A stretch of DNA of 64,000 nt from Candidatus Thalassarchaeum sp. (GTDB lineage Archaea; Thermoplasmatota; Poseidoniia; Poseidoniales; Thalassarchaeaceae): positions 62,001 through 126,000 of the forward strand of contig JADHRW010000003.1 in NCBI GenBank assembly GCA_016777225.1, read 5' to 3'. The translations under genes and the position numbers were made by a program. The notes below the pieces were generated by a model. The model searched no databases. It saw only the letters and a program-made list of their open reading frames with translations, and was not told the DNA's origin. This document shows, in pieces, positions 46,064-54,783 of this stretch (positions are counted from its first letter, which is position 1; every line of letters begins with the position of its first letter).

Positions 46064-46509
46064 AAGACGATATTGTCCTTCAGTTGTTAAAACAAGTGAA
46101 ATCAGGAAAAGTATCTATCGAAGATGCACGTTCGGCTCTGGAAGGAGTGGACCTAAGCGAAGAGAACTATCTATCAGCAGTAGACCATGGAGTATTCAAC
46201 GAACCGGATGCAGGAACTATTGTCAGATCTAGTCTTTCACCAGCAGGAGATTCAATTGTAGTAGTTCTTGTAGGATTATGGGGGGTTCTTTGGACTCTTT
46301 TTTGGGCAGGTTCACTCAGTTATGGCCTCTACAATCACTGGGATCAACAACTTTTATCCTTGTTTTTAGCTATGACATTAACGACTCTCATCATCATGGG
46401 AATGGTATACCTGAGATTTGTAATGCCAGACATAGTAATAATAAAACATAGAAGAAATAAATACATTACTTCAAATGATTCAGAAGGTTGGAAAAAGTAC
46501 GAGGTGTGA
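46060..46509 (+). CDS. Two-helix membrane protein of the cytochrome b operon
   Basis: The 149-residue protein starts with a short helical part like a SHOCT module (LLKQVKSGKVSIEDARSALEG), then two membrane helices (about 67-88 and 95-120), and a basic C-terminus. It overlaps the CxCH gene by four bases and the Rieske gene follows after two bases, so it belongs to the same operon. No cofactor motif is visible; it may be a small structural subunit. Confidence 0.6.
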   Translation: MKDDIVLQLLKQVKSGKVSIEDARSALEGVDLSEENYLSAVDHGVFNEPDAGTIVRSSLSPAGDSIVVVLVGLWGVLWTLFWAGSLSYGLYNHWDQQLLSLFLAMTLTTLIIMGMVYLRFVMPDIVIIKHRRNKYITSNDSEGWKKYEV

Positions 46510-46511
46510 AG

Positions 46512-47357
46512 ATGAGTAGGAATTTTAGATTACGACCTTTGTCAGATTCGGAGGATAATAAAGAAGAAAAATCTAATCTTATAGATAGAAGAGACTTCCT
46601 TAGATATTCATTCAATACTGCTGCAGGAGGTATTACAATGGCGAGTTTGGGTAGTATAGGATTCGCTGCTTTGCTAATGGGACAAGCGGATGCAGATGGA
46701 GGAGACAGTGCAGTTAGATTCTGGGTTCCAACAGGAGCGGAAGATACAGTTTGGTATGGCGGCAGTCACTTAGAACCAATGAGCTATGATGCATTCGTTC
46801 AAGCATCAGCAAATAGTAACACAGGTATGGCAGGAGCACAAGGAGTTTGGTCGGGTATGCCCGTAAATGTGATTTATGTCCCAGATAATGAAAACAAAGG
46901 ATCTAGTCCAGCTTCAAATAAACCAAGATTCCAATATTTGGATGGATATAGCGGAGGAGGAAAGTATGTAGGTTCTGGATTTGAAGTAGATGAAAAACCT
47001 GAGTATGCATCTCTTTCAATACATGATAATTTAATCATTGCTTTTTCAAGATGCCCGCACCTTTGTTGCATCCCCGGTTGGCAACTAGTAGCTAATGACT
47101 ACACGAATGACAGTTGGGAAGCAGGAGGTACTGAATCTGGCGGTAATAAATTATTTTGTATTTGCCATTCTAGTAGATTTGATCCCACGGCTATAGAGAA
47201 AAATAGCATGGGCAGAGGAACGCCATTCAACTATATAGGAATCAAAAAAGTCGGAGGTCCAGCACCTAATGGTATGCCACTGGTGCCATTCGTCTTAAAT
47301 GGAGATATGATAGAAGCTTTACCAGACTTTGTAGACTGGTATGCATACTGTTCGTGA
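46512..47357 (+). CDS. Rieske iron-sulfur protein
   Basis: The start is ATG 46512, preceded by GAGGTG. Residues 24-60 hold a twin-arginine-like RRDFLRYSFN followed by a membrane helix. The 2Fe-2S site is split as usual: box 1 CPHLCC (normally CxHxGC) and box 2 CICHSSRFDP (normally CPCHGSxFD), giving two Cys and two His ligands plus the disulfide cysteines. The 281-residue length is larger than minimal Rieske proteins, with an inserted loop of about 60 residues before box 1. It transfers electrons from quinol to an extracytoplasmic acceptor. Confidence 0.9.
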   Translation: MSRNFRLRPLSDSEDNKEEKSNLIDRRDFLRYSFNTAAGGITMASLGSIGFAALLMGQADADGGDSAVRFWVPTGAEDTVWYGGSHLEPMSYDAFVQASANSNTGMAGAQGVWSGMPVNVIYVPDNENKGSSPASNKPRFQYLDGYSGGGKYVGSGFEVDEKPEYASLSIHDNLIIAFSRCPHLCCIPGWQLVANDYTNDSWEAGGTESGGNKLFCICHSSRFDPTAIEKNSMGRGTPFNYIGIKKVGGPAPNGMPLVPFVLNGDMIEALPDFVDWYAYCS

Positions 47358-47366
47358 GGTGAAAAT

Positions 47367-48233
47367 ATGATACAATTTTGGTTTTTATGGCTTTTTATAG
47401 CAATTGTTGTTGTCTTAGTAGCATTCACGCTTCGTAAAGAAAGAGAAGATCTACCGAGGAAGGATATCCTTAGGGCAGTTGAAACTAGTGCAGTTGGCAT
47501 GGGCCTAGCAGAAAAATCATTTTTATGGGCTTTTTCTTGGCTCGACACCAGATTTAGAATTCAAGATTATTGGGGTATGAGTAGAAATGCTTACCATAGT
47601 ATGCACAGGCAAATGCCTTTGACTCATGCTGAAAAATATAAATTGAGAATAATTTGGTACTGGTACCCGCTATATTGCTTAGGAGGAATTTCATTTCTTG
47701 CATTTGTAATACTAGTAATCACTGGAACTATACTTGGCCTTTACTACGTCCCAGGAGGTGAAGGCGATCCAACTCCTGCATATTCATCAATGGAATTTAT
47801 CATGACTCAATTACCATTTGGATATATAATTAGGTCAATACATCACTGGACGACTCATTTCATGGTAGCTGCAGTATTCTTACACATGTGTAGAGTATAT
47901 TTTACAGGAGCATACCGAAATCCTCGTGAACTAAATTGGCTTATTGGAGTTGCATTAATGTTCTTCACAATATTCTTCGGATATTCGGGGTATCTTTTAC
48001 CTTGGGATAGCCTAGCATTTGGAGCCGCAACCATTGGAATAAATATGGCAACTTCGACACCGCTCATAGGAGGGTGGGTAGCGAAGGCAATGTTTGCTGG
48101 AACATCACTATCTGGACAAACGGTGACCAGAATGTACTTTTTACACGTATTTATTCTTCCAGTAATAGTAACGACATTGATCATCGCACATTTATTCATA
48201 GTTTGGGTTCAAGGTATTGCGGAACCGCATTAG
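47367..48233 (+). CDS. Cytochrome b, N-terminal (b6-like) part
   Basis: The 288-residue protein has about five membrane helices and the two heme pairs of cytochrome b6. The heme ligands are in SIHHWTTHFMVAAVFLHMCR (first pair) and YFLHVFILPVIVTTLIIAHLF (second pair). GYSGYLLPWD (the Qo-site region) is present. As in b6f complexes the C-terminal helices are in a separate gene, here the fused gene at 48246. It follows the Rieske gene after nine bases. Confidence 0.93.
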   Translation: MIQFWFLWLFIAIVVVLVAFTLRKEREDLPRKDILRAVETSAVGMGLAEKSFLWAFSWLDTRFRIQDYWGMSRNAYHSMHRQMPLTHAEKYKLRIIWYWYPLYCLGGISFLAFVILVITGTILGLYYVPGGEGDPTPAYSSMEFIMTQLPFGYIIRSIHHWTTHFMVAAVFLHMCRVYFTGAYRNPRELNWLIGVALMFFTIFFGYSGYLLPWDSLAFGAATIGINMATSTPLIGGWVAKAMFAGTSLSGQTVTRMYFLHVFILPVIVTTLIIAHLFIVWVQGIAEPH

Positions 48234-48245
48234 GATGTGTGAAAT

Positions 48246-51032
48246 ATGGGATTAATAGATAGATTTGGTAGGATTGCAGACGTATATGTCAGCGAAAGAG
48301 ATGGCCTCATCGAGGGAGACCAAGAAAGAAGAAGACCACATATGGGACATCCATTCTGGCCATCTGAAGTCCTTAGAGACACCATCATTTTAGCATCTAT
48401 GATATCCACACTTGCATTTTACTGTTGGTTAATTCCACCTCCATTGCACAGTGCAGCTGATCCTTTCGCACAAGCAGGATTCGTGTTCCCTGATTGGTAT
48501 GTGTTATTTTCTTATGGATACTTAAGGTGGGGAGAATATCTACCTGCATTTACTATACCAGCAGGTCCTATAGGAGCATTCTTTGGAGCAGAATATATAT
48601 TTTGGAATGCTGCATGGTGGGGTGCAGCAATAACAGGTATCCCAGTAGGTCTTCTAGCTCTACCTCCGTTCTTACCTGGAAGAGAGAAAAGAGGAGTTGA
48701 GGATCCTTGGTTTGCAACAGCAGGAGCAGTTTATCTAGCCCATGTTTGGTTTATATCGGTGTTTTCAATTAACATATTCTTAGAATTATATGCTAAAGAT
48801 TTGTCTAATTATTGTTGGGCTGACTCTCATGGATATTTATTGTGTGGAAGGCAACAACCTTGGACTGCAGAAGTTTTCAATGCAATCCCATGGATTTTGA
48901 CTGGTATATTCATATTTGCAATCATTTATTTCGCGGTAAGAAAATTCGGTTTAAATGCACTTGGTGCTAGAATGACACCGGTTATAGGGAGGCAAATTGC
49001 AATAGGTTCGGCAGTTGCTGCATTCCTTATTTGTGCAATCACATGGCCCATTTATGAGGGTGGTTTTTGGGATTATGGAGGATTAGGAGCAATGGATGAA
49101 GTAAGTGAATTAGATAAGTTAAGAACTCAGCCTTCAGATACTTTGATTCATACAGAACAAGGAAATTCTTGGGCTGAATGGTCTGACGAATGTTTACCAT
49201 ATGAGGAATCCTCAGATCTACTACTATGGGAAACGCTAACTCATGGTGAAGATTTTGCAGATTATTGTATACTTCCGGCAATTCATTGGGTCGACTGGGG
49301 GATATATCAGCCGACTAAAGTTGTAATCCTAGATTATGCGGGTGCGAATCAACATTCTGTTCCAGAAATAGGACGTAATGGAGCATTTGGTGAAATAATT
49401 TACACAGGTAATGAAAATTTAGAAGAAGTTATGATTACAGAAACATTTGTATTCAATGTAGAAGATTTCGGTGTAGATAGACTTCCAGCAGATATTGGTT
49501 GCAATTTCAGAACTACAGTCAGAGATGCAGGTACACATTCTCAAACTCTATCTCTTAGTGATTCGAATAATCAGTTATTATGGTCTACTGAAGGAGGTTC
49601 ATGCTCCACGACAACTATGTATCTAGATGCTGGTAAATCATATACATTACAATTTATTACCACTAGTAATGGTGCAAATGAGTCTGTAACAATGATTTCT
49701 GATTATTCGGCAGTTATTTATCAACCACTTCTATTAGCGGATGATGGAACTGCTCTCATAAGATCTCAATCTTCATTGGAGACTTCTGAATTGACAGAAA
49801 GGATGGTTGATAACCCGACATATCATAAGAACCCAAAAAGTCTTGATGCTAAATTGATATATTCTCTTTTCGTACCGTGTCTAGGAGTAGGAGCTATGGT
49901 CTTCATGCTAATGAGAAGTATGGCTAGAGGTTACGAATGGGAAATGAACAAATGTTATGGCTGTGATTTATGTGATGATGCTTGTCCTGTTAGATTATTT
50001 AATGCTGGAGATAAACTTAACATAATTTACAATACATGGAATAATGAAGATGATGGAGTACCACTTTACTCCTGCTTAACATGTACTGCTTGTACAAATG
50101 CATGCCCACAATTAGTAGATTATGATTCTTATGTAGACATTAGGCGCAGCCTAATCGTAGGTGGACCACCAGCAACAGAGATTCCTCATACAGTACTTCA
50201 AGCAGTTCTAGCAGCGGAGGCAGAAGAAGACGCAGATGATGCTTTTATAGACATAGAAGATTATCCAATCGATTCAAATGTGGGTTATTATCCAGGTTGT
50301 GTGGATTATATTGACCAAGAAATGATTTTCAGTCACGTAAATGAAGGGACAATGAATCTAGGAGATACTACAACTGCTGCTTTTACTTTGTTCGAAGACA
50401 TGGGATCTGATGTCACATACTTAGGTAGAGATTTCCTGAAATGCTGCGGCCATGACCAGAAATGGCAGGGTTTAGATGAAGTATTCGAGAAGCTTAAATC
50501 TTATAACCAAAAGAAATTAGACGAGTCAGGTATTGATACATTGGTAACATCATGTGCAGAGTGTTTCAAAACATTTGCAATGGATTATGAATTAGAAGAT
50601 ATGAAGGTTATGCATACAACAGAATATCTTATTGAAAACGGCTTTGACATGAATTTACAATCAGAAGAAGAACTAACTGTAACTTATCATGACCCTTGCA
50701 GATTGGGTAGACAGATGAATATCTATGACGAACCAAGGGAACTCGTTCAAGCAGTAGAAGGAGTAGATTTAGTTGAAATGGAACATACAAAAGAAGATGG
50801 TTTGTGTTGTGGTGTTTCAAGTATGATGTCATGTAATGAGAACAGTAGATCTTTGAGAATTCAAAGATTCGATGAAGTAAAGGCGACTGGTGCAGATATT
50901 ATGCTTACCTCATGCCCTAAATGCGTGAGTCATTTTGAATGTTTGAAATTCGAAGGAGACCCGAAACATGATTTCGAAATTCTAGATGTTGTATCTTTCT
51001 TAGCTAGACAAGTCAATGCTAAAAATCAATAA
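48246..51032 (+). CDS. Fusion: cytochrome b C-terminal part with HdrC/HdrB-like iron-sulfur module
   Basis: The 928-residue protein has four parts. Residues 1-270: a subunit IV-like membrane part with five helices and PDWY at 82-85 (the PEWY Qo motif). Residues 275-535: a soluble, cysteine-poor, mostly beta domain without known motif. Residues 537-558: a further membrane helix. Residues 566-625: two 4Fe-4S sites (C570/573/576/580 and C610/613/616/620), like HdrC. Residues 680-928: two CCG domains like HdrB (C685, C733-734, C770/C773; C818, C854-855, C890/C893). Such CCG domains hold the unusual [4Fe-4S] clusters of heterodisulfide reductase. It is the last gene of the operon. Confidence 0.9.
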   Translation: MGLIDRFGRIADVYVSERDGLIEGDQERRRPHMGHPFWPSEVLRDTIILASMISTLAFYCWLIPPPLHSAADPFAQAGFVFPDWYVLFSYGYLRWGEYLPAFTIPAGPIGAFFGAEYIFWNAAWWGAAITGIPVGLLALPPFLPGREKRGVEDPWFATAGAVYLAHVWFISVFSINIFLELYAKDLSNYCWADSHGYLLCGRQQPWTAEVFNAIPWILTGIFIFAIIYFAVRKFGLNALGARMTPVIGRQIAIGSAVAAFLICAITWPIYEGGFWDYGGLGAMDEVSELDKLRTQPSDTLIHTEQGNSWAEWSDECLPYEESSDLLLWETLTHGEDFADYCILPAIHWVDWGIYQPTKVVILDYAGANQHSVPEIGRNGAFGEIIYTGNENLEEVMITETFVFNVEDFGVDRLPADIGCNFRTTVRDAGTHSQTLSLSDSNNQLLWSTEGGSCSTTTMYLDAGKSYTLQFITTSNGANESVTMISDYSAVIYQPLLLADDGTALIRSQSSLETSELTERMVDNPTYHKNPKSLDAKLIYSLFVPCLGVGAMVFMLMRSMARGYEWEMNKCYGCDLCDDACPVRLFNAGDKLNIIYNTWNNEDDGVPLYSCLTCTACTNACPQLVDYDSYVDIRRSLIVGGPPATEIPHTVLQAVLAAEAEEDADDAFIDIEDYPIDSNVGYYPGCVDYIDQEMIFSHVNEGTMNLGDTTTAAFTLFEDMGSDVTYLGRDFLKCCGHDQKWQGLDEVFEKLKSYNQKKLDESGIDTLVTSCAECFKTFAMDYELEDMKVMHTTEYLIENGFDMNLQSEEELTVTYHDPCRLGRQMNIYDEPRELVQAVEGVDLVEMEHTKEDGLCCGVSSMMSCNENSRSLRIQRFDEVKATGADIMLTSCPKCVSHFECLKFEGDPKHDFEILDVVSFLARQVNAKNQ

Positions 51033-51033
51033 A

Positions 51034-51306
51034 TTACATCAAAAATGCATAATATGCTGAAAATGATGCTAAGATTGTATTAATGGCAACTCCTATTATT
51101 GTGGCCTTGGCCATTCTAGGGTTCTCATAACCCAATGCTATTAACCAAAGAAAAAATCCTATTAATACACCACATGGTAAAGATATCCAAGCAATTTCTA
51201 AAGAAAGAGAAATAAACATCAAGAACCAAAGACTGGCTGGTAAAAAAATACCTAATATCACCATTGAATCTTTCCACCAAATGACATGTCCAACCCCCTC
51301 GCTCAT
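51034..51306 (-). CDS. Small three-helix membrane protein
   Basis: The 90-residue protein has hydrophobic helices at about 14-34, 38-58 and 68-88, joined by short loops; ENPRMAKATIIG separates the last two. No family is recognised. It is on the opposite strand to the fused cytochrome gene and the ferredoxin, with its stop two bases from the former. Confidence 0.5.
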   Translation of the reverse strand: MSEGVGHVIWWKDSMVILGIFLPASLWFLMFISLSLEIAWISLPCGVLIGFFLWLIALGYENPRMAKATIIGVAINTILASFSAYYAFLM

Positions 51307-51386
51307 ATTTTATCGGGGAAGATGATTAGAAATTAATCTGACTACTAGAAACATAGTATTGAGTAGAATGATTCTCTCGCAAGCAT

Positions 51387-51719
51387 ATGACAGACGTATC
51401 GGAGGTATCGGAACGTCGTAAAAAACAGCAGAAAAAGATACGTATTATGCTGAACACAGTAAAAGCAGGTGAAATGGCATCGATTAAAGGCGGTGAAGAT
51501 ACGGTAGCATGGGTTAAGGAAGAACTTTGCATAGGTTGCGACCAATGTACTATTGTTTGTGACGATGATGCCATTGAACTTTATAATAAGCCATTATCAA
51601 GCCCAATAATGAATATCGAGGTCAATAAGAAAGCTAGGATCTTAAGAGACCCGTGTACTGGATGCAAGCTTTGTGTGCTAGCATGTCCTACAGATGCAAT
51701 TATAATGATAGATAGGTGA
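51387..51719 (+). CDS. 2[4Fe-4S] ferredoxin-like protein
   Basis: The 110-residue protein has a basic N-terminal extension (RRKKQQKKIRIML) and two 4Fe-4S sites, CIGCDQCTIVC and CTGCKLCVLACP. The first lacks the usual proline after the last cysteine (CDDDA). It lies downstream of the cytochrome b operon and overlaps nothing; the next gene starts five bases later. It could donate or accept electrons for the HdrBC-like module. This is a context argument. Confidence 0.82.
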   Translation: MTDVSEVSERRKKQQKKIRIMLNTVKAGEMASIKGGEDTVAWVKEELCIGCDQCTIVCDDDAIELYNKPLSSPIMNIEVNKKARILRDPCTGCKLCVLACPTDAIIMIDR

Positions 51720-51723
51720 AGAA

Positions 51724-52026
51724 ATGAAAGAAGAAGATCCAGTAAGGTTTGGAGCAGAATTTGGACCGAAAAGAACAGAAAATAGCACGGGAGTTTCCCT
51801 TTCCACATTCAAAACACTAGTTTGGGTTTCAAATTTAGGAGGGCTTTTACTTTGTGTAATAGGGCTGGAACTAATGATGGTTCAGCAACAATTCTGGATG
51901 GCATTATTCTGTATCGTAGCTGGTGTTGCCATTGCCTTATTTCCATCAAACTATGAAATTGTAGGAATGGGTGGTATAGAAATAGAGCAAGGCGAAAGCT
52001 CGTTAGAAAATATAGATGAAAATTAG
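51724..52026 (+). CDS. Two-helix membrane protein
   Basis: The 100-residue protein has membrane helices at about residues 36-56 (VSNLGGLLLCVIGLELMM) and 58-78 (FWMALFCIVAGVAIALF), with acidic, glycine-containing ends. It starts four bases after the ferredoxin stop, so it is cotranscribed. It may anchor the ferredoxin to the membrane. Its end overlaps the convergent asparagine synthetase gene. Confidence 0.55.
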   Translation: MKEEDPVRFGAEFGPKRTENSTGVSLSTFKTLVWVSNLGGLLLCVIGLELMMVQQQFWMALFCIVAGVAIALFPSNYEIVGMGGIEIEQGESSLENIDEN

Positions 52027-53888
52027 AGGCTTTTCCAGTCACTAACATCATCAACTAAATCCATTAGAGAACCTTTTCTAATACCATTAATATTATCGGT
52101 AAAATGCATTGCATGGAAAATTCTGATACCAATTGCCATATCAGGCTGATTTTTTAAGACAGGAGATAATTTCCCATAGTCATCAGCCCATTCCAAAGCA
52201 TGTGGTGTCAATTCAGATATTAATTCATTAACTATATTTGGAGTAGTAGCAGTTCCTGCAGGAACTTTTGGCCTGGACACAATATCTTTAGGTAAATTAG
52301 TTAAATTCGCTGCTGCCCTTAGAGCCATTTTCTCATCAATATCACTTATCTTCCAATCCATAGGTAATTTATGGGATACATCTCTATGTTTTTGAGACAA
52401 AAATGGAACTCTGGCTTCGACACCAAAGGCCATGCTGTGCCTATCCCCTAATCTGAGTTGAAAATTTGTTAGTTGGCCTCGATCTATTTCAAATTGTAAT
52501 GAATCGGTTAGATTAGAAAAGTTTTCTTTTGCTGACAATTTACTGTTTATCCAAGGTTGGCCTGCACCTATACTATTTTTATCAATAGAAAAATCTCCAA
52601 ATAAAGATAAACGATGGTTAATTAGTTGAGTATGTTTTGTTAAATTCTTGTATCTAGAGTATCCTGCATGTAATTCATCAGCTCCTTGACCGCAAATACC
52701 AACTTTCACTTTTTTCGACATGTTTTCAAATAATGGTTGCCAGAATAGAACGGATACATCAAGATCTTCACCACTCCAAATAAAATTAGGAAGAGTTTTC
52801 CAAAATTTATCTTTATCAATTATCAATTTATGATGTTTTAATTCATTACTTTGAGCAACATTAACGGCTGCTATCATATCAGGATTGTCTTCATGACCAG
52901 CAACAGTCCAACATTCAGGTGCTTCACCACCATATTCATCAGCAGATTGCTTAGCAAGTACTGCCAACAAACTAGAATCTAAACCCCCTGAAAGAACCAT
53001 ACCTACAGGTACATCAGCCATCATCCTATCATCAACACTTGATTGAAGTGAATCTAACAAAATTTTAGCACCGGTTTTAGGGTTCCAATAAGTTTCAGGT
53101 GAAACTTTATCTTTACTATATCTACATAATCCTGTTAAAACTGCTCTGCCATCTTTATCTAAAGACCAAGTTTCAATTGTCCCTTGAGCGACTGAGGTTA
53201 CTCCAGAAAATAAAGTAGTGTGATCAAGAGGATATTCGTATGCTAATCTAACAGCAAGAGCATTGATATCGGGCTTAGATACGAAATCAGGATGGGCATA
53301 AAAAGATTTAATCTCTGAACCGAAAAGAAGTGTACCATCAGGAAGTAATGTTCTGAATAGGGGTTTGACACCCATTGGATCTCTACAAAGTATTAATTCT
53401 CTTGATAATGGGTCCCAAATTGCAAATCCCCAAACCCCATCTAATTTAGAAACCCAGTTGTTATGTCTAAATGCATTGTTTCCTTTTTTATCAGCATCAT
53501 CTGTACGGAATAGTCCCCCTACTTTTTTTCCAGAAGGGATACTGGCTGCCTTCACGTTATTAAATGCAAATTTTCTATGGAGGGCTAAAATTGTTTCAGC
53601 ATCACCAGATGTCTGCCATGAATAATTAGTAATTTGACTCTTGATTTTATTATGATTATATATTTCACCATTTTGAACTAGCACACAGCCGTGTTCTGAT
53701 TTAATTGGTTGCCAAGAACCATTCACATCTACAATAGCTAATCGCGATTGTGATAAAGAAACACTGCCATTCGGAAGTACATCCTCATATCCGCCGAATC
53801 CGTCTGGACCCCTGTGTGATAATCGGGCAGCCATACTACCTGAAACGGACATGTCGGCATTACCAAGTATACCTGCAATACCGCACAT
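52023..53888 (-). CDS. asnB: Asparagine synthetase (glutamine-hydrolysing)
   Basis: The 621-residue protein has an N-terminal Cys2 (MCGIAGILG) glutaminase domain with RLSHRGPDG, SRLAIVD and NGEIYNH, and a C-terminal PP-loop synthetase domain with SGGLDSSLLAVLA. GQGADELHAGYSRY and GVEARVPFLSQKHRD are typical of AsnB. It amidates aspartate using glutamine nitrogen and ATP. A loop of about 25 residues (SIPSGKKVGG...) is inserted in the glutaminase domain. Confidence 0.93.
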   Translation of the reverse strand: MCGIAGILGNADMSVSGSMAARLSHRGPDGFGGYEDVLPNGSVSLSQSRLAIVDVNGSWQPIKSEHGCVLVQNGEIYNHNKIKSQITNYSWQTSGDAETILALHRKFAFNNVKAASIPSGKKVGGLFRTDDADKKGNNAFRHNNWVSKLDGVWGFAIWDPLSRELILCRDPMGVKPLFRTLLPDGTLLFGSEIKSFYAHPDFVSKPDINALAVRLAYEYPLDHTTLFSGVTSVAQGTIETWSLDKDGRAVLTGLCRYSKDKVSPETYWNPKTGAKILLDSLQSSVDDRMMADVPVGMVLSGGLDSSLLAVLAKQSADEYGGEAPECWTVAGHEDNPDMIAAVNVAQSNELKHHKLIIDKDKFWKTLPNFIWSGEDLDVSVLFWQPLFENMSKKVKVGICGQGADELHAGYSRYKNLTKHTQLINHRLSLFGDFSIDKNSIGAGQPWINSKLSAKENFSNLTDSLQFEIDRGQLTNFQLRLGDRHSMAFGVEARVPFLSQKHRDVSHKLPMDWKISDIDEKMALRAAANLTNLPKDIVSRPKVPAGTATTPNIVNELISELTPHALEWADDYGKLSPVLKNQPDMAIGIRIFHAMHFTDNINGIRKGSLMDLVDDVSDWKSL

Positions 53889-53939
53889 AATGTATCCTAT
53901 GTGCGCTGTTATTTAAGCCAACCAGTCCCACAATTAGAA

Positions 53940-54056
53940 CTAAAAATAGATGACATATATTGCTAATGATGCGAGAGAAGCAATGACCCAAACCATGACA
54001 TAAGTATTTTGTGAAAGTGACGATTCGACAATCTCATTTCTCTCTTCTTCATCCAT
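53940..54056 (-). CDS. Small single-helix membrane protein
   Basis: A 38-residue frame begins at ATG 54056 with a short acidic part (MDEEERNEI) followed by a membrane helix (YVMVWVIASLASLAIYVIYF). GAAGGT lies upstream at spacing near eight; an in-frame ATG at 54095 is an alternative start. It follows the dolichol-kinase-like gene in the same direction and fills an otherwise empty stretch. The hydrophobic helix suggests it is real, but its shortness keeps confidence low. Confidence 0.42.
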   Translation of the reverse strand: MDEEERNEIVESSLSQNTYVMVWVIASLASLAIYVIYF

Positions 54057-54109
54057 GTTAATCAGACCTTCGAAAACTAATAAGGATGTAAACATGACGC
54101 TATAAGAAT

Positions 54110-54757
54110 TCAAAGAAACGGCTCTAGAAGTAATATAATTGTTAATGGAAGTAATACCATTGTTGCATTATCATCAATCCATTTTACACTAGGCAATTCA
54201 CCTAAAACTGTTAATGGCGCTAGTATTACGGAGGCAATGATAGGTGTCCCCAAGAAGTACGAACTGCTAAACCATATCATATAAGATACTACTAAGCCAC
54301 CAATTATTGCAGATCTTAGACCTTTTTTTGAACGTTTTATTTCTCCCATTATTGGGTCTACAAAAGTCAAACCCCATATCAAGGGAGCAGCATAAAGACC
54401 AGATTTCATTCCATTAGAAGTATTTGATTCCGGAGAAATTAATAGAGCCAAACAAACAGCAAAAGCACCCCATGCGAGAGCTGAAATCTGTTTGGCTTCA
54501 TACTCTCTCTGTCCAACAACTATAACCCCAAAATATAATCTCAACATTTCTAAAAATATTAGAATGAAACATGCATATGTCACCAATCCACTTGGAGATA
54601 ATGAAAAGAAATCTGAAATCTCTTCACCTTTAGTGAAATAAATTACTGGAATAACTGCCATTATTACATGAGTAAAACGACGGAAAAAATGTCCACCTAA
54701 ACCACCAACAGAGTGCTTTGCATGATCTATATCTAATGGGATTTCATTTTCATTCAT
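54110..54757 (-). CDS. Dolichol kinase-like membrane protein
   Basis: The start is ATG 54757 after GGAG; an ATG at 54772 is also in frame. The protein (about 215 residues) has six or seven membrane helices. The family-type features are FRRFTHVIMAVIPV at the start and GELPSVKWIDDNATMVLLPL at the end, which match the SEC59/dolichol kinase (COG0170) group that phosphorylates polyprenols. Such an enzyme could feed archaeal lipid-linked sugars. A related cytidylyltransferase-like function is possible. Confidence 0.58.
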   Translation of the reverse strand: MNENEIPLDIDHAKHSVGGLGGHFFRRFTHVIMAVIPVIYFTKGEEISDFFSLSPSGLVTYACFILIFLEMLRLYFGVIVVGQREYEAKQISALAWGAFAVCLALLISPESNTSNGMKSGLYAAPLIWGLTFVDPIMGEIKRSKKGLRSAIIGGLVVSYMIWFSSSYFLGTPIIASVILAPLTVLGELPSVKWIDDNATMVLLPLTIILLLEPFL

Positions 54758-54783
54758 TATATATATCTCCATTAAATTTGTAT

